A stretch of 64,000 nt of DNA. Source: CAZBLK01 sp964492715. Its GTDB lineage: Bacteria > Bacillota > Clostridia > Lachnospirales > WRBF01. Each line of letters starts with the position of its first letter. Position 1 is the stretch's first letter. The translations under genes were made by a program, and so were the position numbers. The stretch is from positions 62,001 to 126,000 of the forward strand of contig CAZBLK010000001.1 of the NCBI GenBank assembly GCA_964492715.1, written 5' to 3'. Positions 48,966 through 59,400 of the stretch are shown one piece after another. The notes below the pieces were generated by a model that was given only the letters and a program-made list of their open reading frames with translations, was not told the origin of the DNA and made no database searches.

Positions 48966-50282
48966 ATGAGTTTTAATTATAACAACAATAACAATTACGA
49001 TAATGAATATGGATACAATTTTTCTAACAACACAAACAGCAATGAAATAATAATTGTAGAACGAAGAAGCAAAAGTAGCAGGCGAAAGCTAGGTAAAGCA
49101 GTAATTTCCTTAGTTTTGGCTACCACACTTTCGCTTGGAATGTTTTCTATTGGTTACAAAGCGGGGCAGGGGGAAAGAGAGAACGAAGCAAACTTTACCG
49201 TTGGTTATTCATCTGAAAGCACTGAAAAATTAAATAGTACAGATAGTTATTTGGAAGATGAATACGACATTGTTTTAACGGCGGCTAACTCAGTTAAGCC
49301 TTTGGCTGCTGGCAACACGAGCGTTGTTTCTGTAGTAAAGGCAGTTGCTGATTCTGTCGTTAGCATTAACACAGTTACAGAGCAAAAATACAGGTATTAT
49401 TACGCAAGCGGTCAGCAAGCAGGTTCTGGAATTATTTTTGCAGAAGATAACGAAAAAATTTACATAGTTACTAACCAGCATGTTATTGATTCTGCAATTT
49501 CGGCAACAATTTCAGTAGATGACGACAAGCAGGCTCCAGCAGTAAGTATAGTTGGGGAAGACAATAAAAAAGACATTGCTGTACTTTCCGTAACAAAGAA
49601 AGCACTAGCTGAAGCTGGAATTGACAGCTACAAAATTGCAACTTTCGGAGACTCTGAAAAGCTTGAAATGGGTGAAAGTGTAGTTGCAATTGGAAACGCA
49701 CTAGGCGAAGGAAAAAGCGCAACACTTGGCATTGTTTCAGCAAAAAACAAAAAGGTTGAAGTTGACGGCAGAACATTTAAAATGCTTCAGACAGACGCAG
49801 CAATTAACCCAGGAAACAGCGGCGGCGCACTGGTTGACATGACAGGCAAAGTAATTGGTGTAAACACTGTCAAGGTTTTAAGCGGCGGAATAGAGGGCAT
49901 GGGCTACAGCATACCTATTAACGAGGTGAAAGCTGTAGTTGAAGATATTATGAAAACGCCTAGTTCTTCAAGCACAAGCGCTTTTAAAGGAGAAACACCT
50001 ATCCTTGGCGTTAAAGGTGTAGAAATTACTGACAGTGTAAAAGCAGCTTATGGTTTCATTACAAACGGTGTTTACTTGTCAACTGTTTACGAAGGCAGCA
50101 GCGCATTTGATGCAGGGCTTAAAGTAAGCGACATAATTGTTTCTTTTAACGGAAAAAGAACTTCAACAATGAGCCAACTTTCGCAAGCTATTTTGGAAAC
50201 AAAAGTAGGCGACACAGTAAAGGTTGAAATTGTTCGAGATAATTCTAAAGTTTTAGCAGTTGATGTTACTATGAAAAGTTAG
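48966..50282 (+). CDS. HtrA/DegP-type serine protease 1
   Basis: 438 residues from the ATG at 48966 (AAGGAGATG upstream). The Asn/Tyr-rich cytoplasmic N-terminus is followed by one transmembrane helix (about 38-60). The trypsin-like domain has His in 'VTNQHVIDSA', Asp in 'NKKDIAVLSV' and Ser in 'NPGNSGGALVDM'. A C-terminal PDZ domain (about 345-438) ends 'VDVTMKS'. It is a membrane-anchored quality-control protease. A paralogue follows immediately. Confidence 0.94.
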   Translation: MSFNYNNNNNYDNEYGYNFSNNTNSNEIIIVERRSKSSRRKLGKAVISLVLATTLSLGMFSIGYKAGQGERENEANFTVGYSSESTEKLNSTDSYLEDEYDIVLTAANSVKPLAAGNTSVVSVVKAVADSVVSINTVTEQKYRYYYASGQQAGSGIIFAEDNEKIYIVTNQHVIDSAISATISVDDDKQAPAVSIVGEDNKKDIAVLSVTKKALAEAGIDSYKIATFGDSEKLEMGESVVAIGNALGEGKSATLGIVSAKNKKVEVDGRTFKMLQTDAAINPGNSGGALVDMTGKVIGVNTVKVLSGGIEGMGYSIPINEVKAVVEDIMKTPSSSSTSAFKGETPILGVKGVEITDSVKAAYGFITNGVYLSTVYEGSSAFDAGLKVSDIIVSFNGKRTSTMSQLSQAILETKVGDTVKVEIVRDNSKVLAVDVTMKS

Positions 50283-50324
50283 GAATATAAGACAGTGAAT
50301 AGATTTGATAAGGAGGGTTACTCT

Positions 50325-51803
50325 ATGGATAATTTGAATAATGAAAACATGAATAACGAAAACTTTAATAATGAAACATTTCCGCAAAATACTCAAGTAG
50401 GAAATGAACCTATCGAAAATACAGCAGCCGAAGTAAGCTTAGTTTCGCCGTTAGAGCAAACTGTTGTTGAGAAGAAGCTTGACGAAAACATGTTGGCTTC
50501 AAACGAAGTTGTTGCAGATGTTATTGAAAGTACGACAGAAAGTACAGAAAACTCAAATACTTTACAAGAGGTTGAAAATAATTCCGAACAAAAGACTGAA
50601 GAAAGGAAAAGAGGCTTTTCATCAAGCTTTAAGCGCACTGTAGCTGTTGCAAGCATTGTAAGCATTTTGGGCGGAAGCTCAATAGGGCTTGGGTATGCGG
50701 TTGGTAAGCCTTTTTCCGACAAATATGTTCGTCCGCTTATTACAGGGCAGACAAGTAATAGTTTTCAGACTGTAGAACCTGTTGAAATTAACACAAGCAC
50801 AGAATATATGTCGAGCAACGGATACTACGATTATGTTACTGTAATTGAAAAAGTAAAGCCTGCTGTCGTTACAATTACAACGGTAGTAGCAGCACAGTCT
50901 GGCTCTAACTTCTTTGGTGGTGCAGAACGCCCTAGCGCAGGAACAGGGATAATTTATCAAGAGGACGAAACCAACATCTTTATAGCAACAAACAACCATG
51001 TAGTTGCTGGCGGAACAGCCATTAAAGTTTCGGTAATGGACAAGGAGCCTGTTTCCGCAAGCCTAATCGGGTACGACAGTAAGTCAGACCTTGCAGTAAT
51101 TTCTATTAAGAAGGAAGACCTTACAAAAATGGGTATTACATCTGTAGTTTTTGGTACTTTTGGAAACTCGGATAACTTGAAAATTGGTGAGCCTGTAGTT
51201 GCAATTGGAAATGCACTAGGCGAGGGCAACATTGCTACAAACGGTATTATAACCTCTGAACCAAAAGAAATTACAATTGACGGCAAAACGTTAAAGGTTA
51301 TCCAAACAAATGCTGCAATAAACCCAGGAAACAGCGGTGGGCCTCTTGTAAACATGCGTGGCGAAATTATTGGCATAAACACGGCGAAGCTTATGCAAAG
51401 CGGAACATTTTTCAGCACTACAACTGTCGAAGGAATTGGATACAGCATTCCGTCAAGCGTTGCTGTTCCTATACTTAACGAAGCAATGACCCAAATTGAA
51501 AGGCCGATTCTTGGCATTACTGGAGGCAATGTGAGGGAAGACATTGCAAGTGCGTTCAACCTTCCTTTTGGTGTTTTAGTTGATATGGTGGCAGAAGGAA
51601 GTGCTGCCAAAAAAGCTGGAATTGAACCTTACGACATCATTACTTCGTTTAACGGCAAAGCAGTGCTTAACATGGAACAACTTCAAAAGTTTATTGGCGA
51701 ATGTAAGATTGGTGACAAAGTTAAAATTAAAGTTTTAAGAAATGGCGAAGAGGTTATTGAACTTGAAGCTGTTCTTCAAAGTAAATCAGATACAAGTTTT
51801 TAG
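50325..51803 (+). CDS. HtrA/DegP-type serine protease 2
   Basis: 492 residues from the ATG at 50325 (AAGGAGG upstream). A long N-terminal cytoplasmic region rich in Asn and Glu (about 1-95) precedes one transmembrane helix (about 103-128). The catalytic triad is visible in 'ATNNHVVAGG', 'SKSDLAVISI' and 'NPGNSGGPLVNM', and the PDZ domain is at the C-terminus. It lies 42 bases after the first HtrA gene, probably as one operon arising from a tandem duplication, and it is followed by a terminator. Confidence 0.94.
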   Translation: MDNLNNENMNNENFNNETFPQNTQVGNEPIENTAAEVSLVSPLEQTVVEKKLDENMLASNEVVADVIESTTESTENSNTLQEVENNSEQKTEERKRGFSSSFKRTVAVASIVSILGGSSIGLGYAVGKPFSDKYVRPLITGQTSNSFQTVEPVEINTSTEYMSSNGYYDYVTVIEKVKPAVVTITTVVAAQSGSNFFGGAERPSAGTGIIYQEDETNIFIATNNHVVAGGTAIKVSVMDKEPVSASLIGYDSKSDLAVISIKKEDLTKMGITSVVFGTFGNSDNLKIGEPVVAIGNALGEGNIATNGIITSEPKEITIDGKTLKVIQTNAAINPGNSGGPLVNMRGEIIGINTAKLMQSGTFFSTTTVEGIGYSIPSSVAVPILNEAMTQIERPILGITGGNVREDIASAFNLPFGVLVDMVAEGSAAKKAGIEPYDIITSFNGKAVLNMEQLQKFIGECKIGDKVKIKVLRNGEEVIELEAVLQSKSDTSF

Positions 51804-51848
51804 GGCGATTATTGGTGAATGGATTTACAAAACACAACCAAGTTAAAG

Positions 51849-51888
51849 AAAGAGCTTACCTGTGCTGATGCAAAAGGTAAGCTCTTTT
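51849..51888 (+). terminator. Terminator of the htrA pair
   Basis: AAAGAGCTTACC pairs with GGTAAGCTCTTT around a 15-base loop, ending TTTTAA. It separates htrA transcription from the rpoB promoter. Confidence 0.85.
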
Positions 51889-51928
51889 AAATAAATTCAA
51901 AAAAATCAAAAAGCAGTAAAAAACACTA

Positions 51929-51957
51929 TTGACATAATTTACAACGTATGGTATTCT
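51929..51957 (+). promoter_or_regulatory. Promoter of rpoB-rpoC
   Basis: TTGACA (51929-51934), 17-base spacer, TATTCT (51952-51957). The predicted start near 51964 gives a leader of about 413 bases in front of rpoB. Confidence 0.7.
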
Positions 51958-52184
51958 ATACAGTAATTCGTCAATTTATAGATTGATTGATGTTCATATA
52001 CATGTTACTTTACCATAGTTTTTTACAAATTTCAACATGTTTTTTCATAAACACTCACTTTTTAAAATAAAAATTTGGTGTTTATTGTTATAATTTAAGT
52101 TTTTTTGCTGTTAAAAGCAAAATTAAACCCTGATAACGCCAAAAAGGTTTTATCGAAAAGAGACTAAAGGGTGAAATTTTATTT

Positions 52185-52238
52185 ATGCCTTACTGTTATG
52201 TAAAGAGCCGAAAACTTGTTTGTGGCGTTAATTACTGA
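52185..52238 (+). CDS. Putative 17-residue leader peptide upstream of rpoB
   Basis: Reads MPYCYVKSRKLVCGVNY, with AAGGGTG about 12 bases upstream of the ATG (rather long spacing). It ends four bases before a hairpin followed by TTTTT, a leader-peptide attenuation layout. Its last codons overlap the 3' half of the long-range pairing (TGGCGTTA), so translation would disturb that pairing. Translation is not proven. Confidence 0.4.
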   Translation: MPYCYVKSRKLVCGVNY

Positions 52239-52241
52239 GAA

Positions 52242-52305
52242 CCGATTGCCGTTTGGCTTTCGGTTTGTCTGGTTTGTTCGTTTCAGGCAATTAGTCGGCA
52301 TTTTT
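52242..52305 (+). terminator. Terminator-like hairpin in the rpoB leader
   Basis: CCGATTGCC pairs with GGCAATTAGTCGG (two-base bulge) around a 35-base arm, followed by CATTTTTATG. It is in a position to attenuate rpoBC transcription. Confidence 0.5.
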
Positions 52306-52376
52306 ATGTGCTTCATATATATGTTTAGTTTATACATGTAGGCGTGGTTTTATGAATTTTCCAAAGAGGTGGTAGA

Positions 52377-55300
52377 ATGGTAAAAAATAGGATAAGGCCT
52401 ATTAAGCTTGGCAATGAAGTTCGCATGAGCTACTCTGGAATTGATGAAGTTTTAGAGATGCCTAACTTGATTGAGGTTCAAAAGGACAGCTATAGCTGGT
52501 TCTTGAGCGAGGGGCTTAAAGAGGTTTTCCGTGACATTTCCCCAATTACCGATTACAGCGGCAACTTGGTGCTGGAGTTTATTGACTTTAAGCTTGACTC
52601 CAAGCCAAAATATACTATTGAGGAGTGTAAAGAGCGTGACACCACATATGCTGCGCCGCTCCGTGTTAAGTGCAGGCTTCACAACAAGGAAGTTGATGAA
52701 ATAAAGGAACAAGAAATTTTCATGGGCGACTTTCCGCTTATGACAGACACAGGCACGTTTATTATAAACGGTGCAGAGCGTGTTATCGTAAGCCAGCTTG
52801 TTCGTTCACCTGGCATTTATTACTCTATAGACCACGACAGAACAGGTAAAGAACTTATTTCGTGCACGGTTATACCAAACCGTGGAGCATGGCTTGAATA
52901 TGAAACAGATTCAAATGACGTTTTCAGCGTTCGGGTTGACAGAACTCGCAAAGTTCCTGTTACAGTTTTGATACGCTCTTTAGGCGTAGGCACAGACACT
53001 GAAATTATTGAGCTTTTTGGTGAAGAACCAAAAATTCTTTCTTCTATTGAAAAAGACACAAGCAAAACGTATGAAGAAGGGCTTCTTGAGATTTACAGGC
53101 GTGTTCGCCCAGGCGAACCTCCGACTGTTGAAAGCTCGGAGTCGCTTCTTAGAAGCATGTTCTTCGACCCAAAAAGGTATGACTTGGCAAAGGTTGGACG
53201 TTACAAGTTTAACAAAAAATTAAGCCTTCGCACAAGAATTAAAGGCTTTACGCTTGCAGAAAACGTTGTAGACTTGGAAACAGGCGAAGTTGTGGCCGAA
53301 GAAGGGCAAGTTGTTGACATTGCACTTGCTGACGCAATTCAAGATTCTGGCGTTGCTTACGTTTATGTTAACGCTGACGGCAGAAAGGTAAAAGTTCTTT
53401 CAAACCTTATGGTCGACATAAACCAGCACATTGCACCTTTTGGTTTTAAAGGTGAAGACTTTGGAATTAAAGAAAAAGTTTACTACCCATTCCTTAAAGA
53501 ATTAATTCAACAATACACTATTCCAAAGGAATTGGAGCAAGCTATTTATCAAAACATTGGGAAGCTTATTCCTAAGCACATTACGCTTGAGGACATTATG
53601 GCTTCTATCAACTACGCAATTAACCTTGACTACGGCATAGGGCACAAAGACGACATCGACCATTTGGGCAACCGCAGAATTAGGGCGGTTGGCGAGCTTT
53701 TGCAAAACCAATTTAGAATTGGGCTTGCAAGAATGGAACGTGTTGTTCGTGAGCGTATGACTATTCAAGACATGGACATTGTTACGCCGCAGGCGCTTAT
53801 TAACATTCGCCCTGTAACAGCAGCAATTAAAGAGTTTTTTGGAAGCTCACAGCTTTCACAATTTATGGACCAAACAAACCCTCTTGGCGAACTTGCACAC
53901 AAGAGAAGGCTTTCGGCTTTAGGCCCTGGCGGTCTTTCAAGAGACAGAGCAGGCTTTGAAGTGCGTGACGTTCACAGCTCGCACTACGGCAGAATGTGCC
54001 CGATTGAAACGCCTGAAGGTCCAAACATCGGTCTTATTAACTCGCTTTCAACTTTTGCAAGAATAAATGAGTACGGTTTTATTGAAGCGCCTTATAGAAT
54101 TGTTGACAAAACAAGCGAAATTCCTCGTGTAACGAACGAGTTTATATATGTAACTGCCGATGAGGAAGAAAACTACACACTTGCACAAGCAAACGAACCA
54201 CTTGACGAAAACGGGCACTTCATTCACAAAAAAGTGTCTGGTCGTTACCATGAAGACGTTATCGAGGTTGACAGAACAGAAATTGACCTTATGGACGTTT
54301 CGCCAAAGCAAATTGTTTCGGTTGCGACAGCGCTTATTCCTTTCCTTGAAAACGACGACGTTTCCAGGGCACTTATGGGCTCTAACATGCAAAGACAAGC
54401 AGTTCCTTTGCTTTGCACGTCTTCGCCGATTGTTGGAACAGGCATGGAGTATAAAACGGCAAGGGACTCTGGCGTTGTTGTAATTGCCAAAAACGAAGGT
54501 GTAGTTGACAAAGTTACAGCAAATGAAATTGTCGTAAAAACAGGAAATAACACAAAAGACGTATACAGGCTTACAAAGTTTTTGCGCTCAAACCAAGGTA
54601 CTTGCATAAACCAAAGGCCTTTGGTAAACAAAGGACAGTTAATTAAGCAAGGCGAAATTATTGCAGACGGCCCTTCAACAGAAAACGGCGAACTTGCCCT
54701 TGGCAAAAACCCTCTTATTGGCTTTATGACATGGGAAGGTTTTAACTATGAAGACGCCATTTTGTTAAGCGAAAAGCTTGTGGAAGCTGACGTTTATACG
54801 TCTGTTCATATAGAAGAATACGAGGCAGAAGCTAGAGACACAAAGCTTGGGCCAGAAGAAATTACCAGAGACATTCCAAACGTCGGCGACGACGCTTTGA
54901 AAGACTTGAACGAATCAGGTATTATCCGTATCGGTGCAGAGGTTTCACCTAACGACATTTTGGTAGGCAAAGTTACGCCAAAGGGTGAAACAGAGCTTAC
55001 GGCTGAAGAACGTTTGCTTCGTGCAATCTTTGGCGAAAAGGCTCGTGAAGTAAGAGATACTTCACTTCGTGTACCACACGGCGAAAGCGGAATAATTGTT
55101 GACGTTAAAATTTTCACACGTGAAAATGGTGACGAGCTTCCACCTGGCGTAAATCAACTTGTTCGTGTTTATATCGCTCAAAAGCGCAAAATTTCTGTAG
55201 GCGACAAAATGGCAGGAAGACATGGTAACAAGGGCGTTATTTCAAGGGTGCTCCCAGTTGAGGACATGCCTTTCCTTCCAAATGGAAGGCCGCTTGATAT

Positions 55301-56396
55301 CGTGCTTAACCCTCTTGGCGTTCCAGGGCGTATGAACATTGGGCAAATTCTTGAAGTTCACTTGGGTCTTGCGGCAAAAGTTCTTGGCTGGAAAGTTGCG
55401 ACACCTGTTTTTGACGGTGCAAACGAAGTTGACATAATGGACACTTTAGAGCTTGCAAACGATTATGCAAACACAGAGTGGGAGGAATTTTCTTCTAAGT
55501 GGAAAGGCATAATTGAAGACTACATTTTTGAGTCGCTCGAAGAAAACAAAGAACACAGAAACGAATGGAAGGGCGTTCCAATTAGCCGTGACGGTAAAAT
55601 TTGGCTTAGAGACGGACGTTCTGGTGAATATTTCGACAACCCAATCACTGTTGGATACATGCACTACTTGAAGCTTCACCACTTGGTTGACGATAAAATT
55701 CATGCTCGTTCCACAGGCCCTTACTCACTTGTTACGCAGCAGCCGTTGGGCGGTAAAGCACAATTCGGCGGTCAGCGTTTCGGTGAGATGGAAGTTTGGG
55801 CGCTTGAAGCTTATGGCGCAGCTTATACGCTTCAAGAAATTTTGACAGTTAAGTCGGACGACATTGTCGGACGTGTTAAAACGTATGAAGCAATTGTTAA
55901 GGGCGAAAACATTCCAGAGCCTGGCGTTCCAGAATCGTTTAAAGTTCTTTTAAAGGAATTACAGGCGTTGGCACTTGACGTTCGTGTGCTTCTTGAAGAT
56001 GCAACCGAAGTTGAAATTAGAGAATCTATTGACGACATTGACGACTTGAACGTTAATATAGAAGGCAAGGAAAGCGACCCTGTTCGACATGATAAGCCTC
56101 ATGTAAGCAAAGGCTATAATCAGATGAACATAATTGACATAAGCGGCGACGAGGACGACATTGACGAATTTGGCGATATGTCACGTGAACCTTTTGATGG
56201 TGATTCTGACATGGAGCCAGACCTTGACGACCTTGACCTTGACATGAACCCAGACGACGACATGCCCGACTTCCCAGATGACGTTGACGACGACTTCTTA
56301 ATGGGCAAAGATTTAATTTTGGGCAGCGAGCTTTTTGATGATTCTTTAATGAACAGTGAAGAATTACCAGATGATTTAGACTTGTTTGATAATTAA
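52377..56396 (+). CDS. rpoB: RNA polymerase beta subunit
   Basis: 1339 residues. All core regions are present, including the rifampicin pocket 'FFGSSQLSQFMDQTNPLGELAHKRRLSALGPGGLSRDRAGFEVRDVH' with the residues of the sensitive type, and 'GDKMAGRHGNKGVIS'. The last hundred or so residues after the conserved end are very rich in Asp and Glu ('DLDDLDLDMNPDDDMPDFPDD'); Firmicutes subunits often have an acidic tail, but this one is long. Unusually, the gene is not preceded by rplJ-rplL; a terminator, its own promoter and a long leader are found instead. AGGTGG precedes the ATG. Confidence 0.98.
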   Translation: MVKNRIRPIKLGNEVRMSYSGIDEVLEMPNLIEVQKDSYSWFLSEGLKEVFRDISPITDYSGNLVLEFIDFKLDSKPKYTIEECKERDTTYAAPLRVKCRLHNKEVDEIKEQEIFMGDFPLMTDTGTFIINGAERVIVSQLVRSPGIYYSIDHDRTGKELISCTVIPNRGAWLEYETDSNDVFSVRVDRTRKVPVTVLIRSLGVGTDTEIIELFGEEPKILSSIEKDTSKTYEEGLLEIYRRVRPGEPPTVESSESLLRSMFFDPKRYDLAKVGRYKFNKKLSLRTRIKGFTLAENVVDLETGEVVAEEGQVVDIALADAIQDSGVAYVYVNADGRKVKVLSNLMVDINQHIAPFGFKGEDFGIKEKVYYPFLKELIQQYTIPKELEQAIYQNIGKLIPKHITLEDIMASINYAINLDYGIGHKDDIDHLGNRRIRAVGELLQNQFRIGLARMERVVRERMTIQDMDIVTPQALINIRPVTAAIKEFFGSSQLSQFMDQTNPLGELAHKRRLSALGPGGLSRDRAGFEVRDVHSSHYGRMCPIETPEGPNIGLINSLSTFARINEYGFIEAPYRIVDKTSEIPRVTNEFIYVTADEEENYTLAQANEPLDENGHFIHKKVSGRYHEDVIEVDRTEIDLMDVSPKQIVSVATALIPFLENDDVSRALMGSNMQRQAVPLLCTSSPIVGTGMEYKTARDSGVVVIAKNEGVVDKVTANEIVVKTGNNTKDVYRLTKFLRSNQGTCINQRPLVNKGQLIKQGEIIADGPSTENGELALGKNPLIGFMTWEGFNYEDAILLSEKLVEADVYTSVHIEEYEAEARDTKLGPEEITRDIPNVGDDALKDLNESGIIRIGAEVSPNDILVGKVTPKGETELTAEERLLRAIFGEKAREVRDTSLRVPHGESGIIVDVKIFTRENGDELPPGVNQLVRVYIAQKRKISVGDKMAGRHGNKGVISRVLPVEDMPFLPNGRPLDIVLNPLGVPGRMNIGQILEVHLGLAAKVLGWKVATPVFDGANEVDIMDTLELANDYANTEWEEFSSKWKGIIEDYIFESLEENKEHRNEWKGVPISRDGKIWLRDGRSGEYFDNPITVGYMHYLKLHHLVDDKIHARSTGPYSLVTQQPLGGKAQFGGQRFGEMEVWALEAYGAAYTLQEILTVKSDDIVGRVKTYEAIVKGENIPEPGVPESFKVLLKELQALALDVRVLLEDATEVEIRESIDDIDDLNVNIEGKESDPVRHDKPHVSKGYNQMNIIDISGDEDDIDEFGDMSREPFDGDSDMEPDLDDLDLDMNPDDDMPDFPDDVDDDFLMGKDLILGSELFDDSLMNSEELPDDLDLFDN

Positions 56397-56478
56397 TATA
56401 TAGCAGTTTGGCGGTATGTTTAAACCGTTACATTTTCTCTTTTAAGAGTAAATGCTACAAAGTGAGAGGAGAAATGAG

Positions 56479-59400
56479 ATGACAACCCAAAACACAGAGC
56501 AATCAATTACGTTTGATTCTATAAAAATTGGCTTGGCTTCTCCTGAAAAAATTCGTGAATGGTCACGTGGTGAAGTAAAAAAACCCGAAACCATTAACTA
56601 TCGTACTTTGAAGCCAGAACGTGACGGGCTTTTTTGTGAACGAATTTTTGGGCCAAACAAAGACTGGGAATGTCACTGTGGAAAATATAAGCGTATTCGC
56701 TACAAAGGCATAGTTTGTGACAGATGCGGCGTTGAAGTAACAAAGTCAAAAGTTAGGCGTGAACGCATGGGGCACATTGAGCTTGCTGCCCCTGTTTCCC
56801 ACATTTGGTATTTTAGGGGAATACCTAGCCGAATGGGGCTTATTCTTGGCATGTCGCCACGCTCGCTTGAAAAGGTTTTGTACTTTGCTTCTTACATTGT
56901 GCTTGACCCAGGCGATTCACTTTTGCAGTACAAACAAATTCTTACGGAAAAGGAATACCGTGAGTCTTTGGAAAAGTATGGCAACACCTTTAGGGTTGGT
57001 ATGGGCGCAGAATCTATTAAAGAAATTCTTGCAAACATTGACCTTGAGAAGGAAGCCGCAGAAATAAAATATGCTTTGAAAGATGCAAGCGGACAAAAGC
57101 GTATTCGCTTCATTAAAAAGCTTGAAGTAATCGAGTCGTTTAGGCTTTCGGGCAACCGCCCTGATTGGATGGTTTTAGATGTTGTTCCAGTAATTCCGCC
57201 AGACCTTCGCCCAATGGTGCAGCTTGACGGCGGCAGGTTTGCAACGTCCGACCTTAATGACCTTTACAGACGTGTTATAAACAGAAACAATCGCCTAAAA
57301 AGACTTCTTGACTTAGGCGCACCAGATATTATTGTTAGAAACGAAAAGCGTATGCTTCAAGAAGCTGTTGACGCATTAATCGACAACGGCAGAAGGGGCA
57401 GGCCAGTAACAGGCCCTGGCAACAGGCCGCTTAAATCACTTTCTGACTTGCTTAAAGGTAAACAAGGACGCTTTAGGCAAAACCTTTTGGGTAAACGTGT
57501 TGACTATTCTGGGCGTTCGGTTATCGTTGTTGGCCCTAACCTTAAATTGTACCAATGCGGGCTTCCAAAGGAAATGGCAATTGAACTTTTCAAGCCTTTT
57601 GTAATGAAAAAGCTTGTTCAAGAAGGGCTTGCGCACAACATAAAGTCGGCAAAGCGTATGGTTGAGCGTATGCAAACCGAAGTTTGGGACGTTCTCGAAG
57701 ACGTTATTAAGGAACACCCAGTTATGCTAAACCGTGCACCAACGCTTCACCGTCTTGGTATTCAAGCGTTCGAGCCTGTTCTTGTAGAGGGTAGGGCGCT
57801 AAAGCTTCACCCACTTGTATGTACGGCATATAATGCCGACTTTGACGGTGACCAAATGGCTGTTCACGTTCCGCTTTCAGTTGAAGCACAGGCAGAGTGC
57901 CGCTTCTTGCTGCTAGCGCCAAACAACCTTTTGAAGCCATCAGACGGTGCGCCTGTTACAGTTCCTTCACAGGACATGGTTCTTGGCATTTACTACCTTA
58001 CACTTAAAAAGGAAAATGACAAGGGTGACGGAAAATATTTTAAAGATGAAGATGAAGCAATTCTTGCTTACAACAATGGCGTAATTTCTTTGCACGCAAG
58101 AATCTTTGTTCGCAGAACAATTGAAGTTGACGGCGTTAAGCATTCAAAGGTTATTGAATGTACTGTAGGAAGAATTATTTTGAACGAAGCAATTCCACAA
58201 GATATCGGCATTGTTGACAGGTCGATTTTTGAAAACAAGTTCTTGCTTGAAATTGACTTCCTTTGCGACAAAAAGCTTCTTGCAAAAATTATTACTCGCT
58301 GCATAAACAAGCACGATTCTACAAAAACAGCAATCGTGTTGGATAAAATAAAGTCGCTTGGCTTTAGGTATTCTACCCAAGGCGCAATTACAGTATCCAT
58401 TTCTGACATGGATATTCCTGGCGACAAGCAAGCGTTGCTTGACGAAGCTGAAAACAAAGTTGACCAAATTACAAGGCTTTTCAGACGTGGCTTAATGACA
58501 AACGAAGAACGCCATGACAAAGTTATTGAAGCTTGGACAGAAGCGACAGAAAAAATTACTTCTGAAAAGTTGTCAAACATTGGCAGATACAACAACATCT
58601 TTATGATGGCAAACTCTGGCGCTCGTGGTTCTAACAACCAGATAAAACAGCTTGTTGGTATGCGTGGGCTTATGGCGAAGCCTTCTGGCGGTATTTCCGA
58701 AGTTCCTATTAAGTCTAGCTTCCGTGAAGGTCTTTCAGTTTTGGAATACTCAATTTCTGCACACGGTGCTCGTAAAGGTCTTACAGACACTGCGCTTCGT
58801 ACAGCAGACTCGGGGTATCTTACAAGGCGTTTGGTTGACGTTTCACAAGACATTATTATTCGTGAATGGGACTGTGTCTCCGAGCATGACGAAGCCCCTG
58901 GCATGTGGGTAAGTGCGTTTAAAGATGGCGACGAAGTTATTGAACCACTTACAGACAGAATTCGTGGGCGTTGGTCTACACAACAAATTGTTGACCCTAA
59001 CACTGGCGAAGTGCTTGTGGAAGCCGACACAATGGTTACACCTGACCAAGCAGAAGCTGTTGTAAAAGCTGGCATTGATAAAGTGCATATAAGAACAATT
59101 CTTACTTGCCGCTCAAAAATTGGGCTTTGCTCAAAGTGCTACGGCGCAAACATGGCTTCTGGGCGCATTGTTCGTGTTGGCGAATCTGTTGGTATCATTG
59201 CCGCACAGTCTATCGGTGAGCCTGGTACACAGCTTACAATGCGTACTTTCCAAACAGGTGGTATTGCAAGTAACGAAGACATTACTCAAGGTCTTCCTCG
59301 TGTAGAGGAACTTTTTGAGGCAAGAAAGCCAAAGGGTCTTGCAATTATTGCGGAGTTCGGCGGAAAAGTAACTGTAAACGAAACAAAGAAAAAGCGTGAA

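Larger units (their letters stand above)
51964..52376 (+). promoter_or_regulatory. Long structured leader of rpoB (candidate cis-regulatory RNA)
   Basis: The leader contains a hairpin TTTTGC/GCAAAA near 52103-52122, a compact region flanked by ACCCT (52127) and AGGGT (52168), and an inner GATAA/TTATC stem. An 8-base long-range match, TAACGCCA (52134) with TGGCGTTA (52223), brackets a short ORF. A terminator-like hairpin follows at 52242-52305. I know of no described family that fits. Structure was judged by eye only. Confidence 0.5.

Noticed and set aside
58068..59075. Long minus-strand reading frame (335 codons) inside rpoC
   Set aside because: It is the antisense shadow of a highly conserved gene; there is no ribosome-binding site and the translation does not resemble a protein family.
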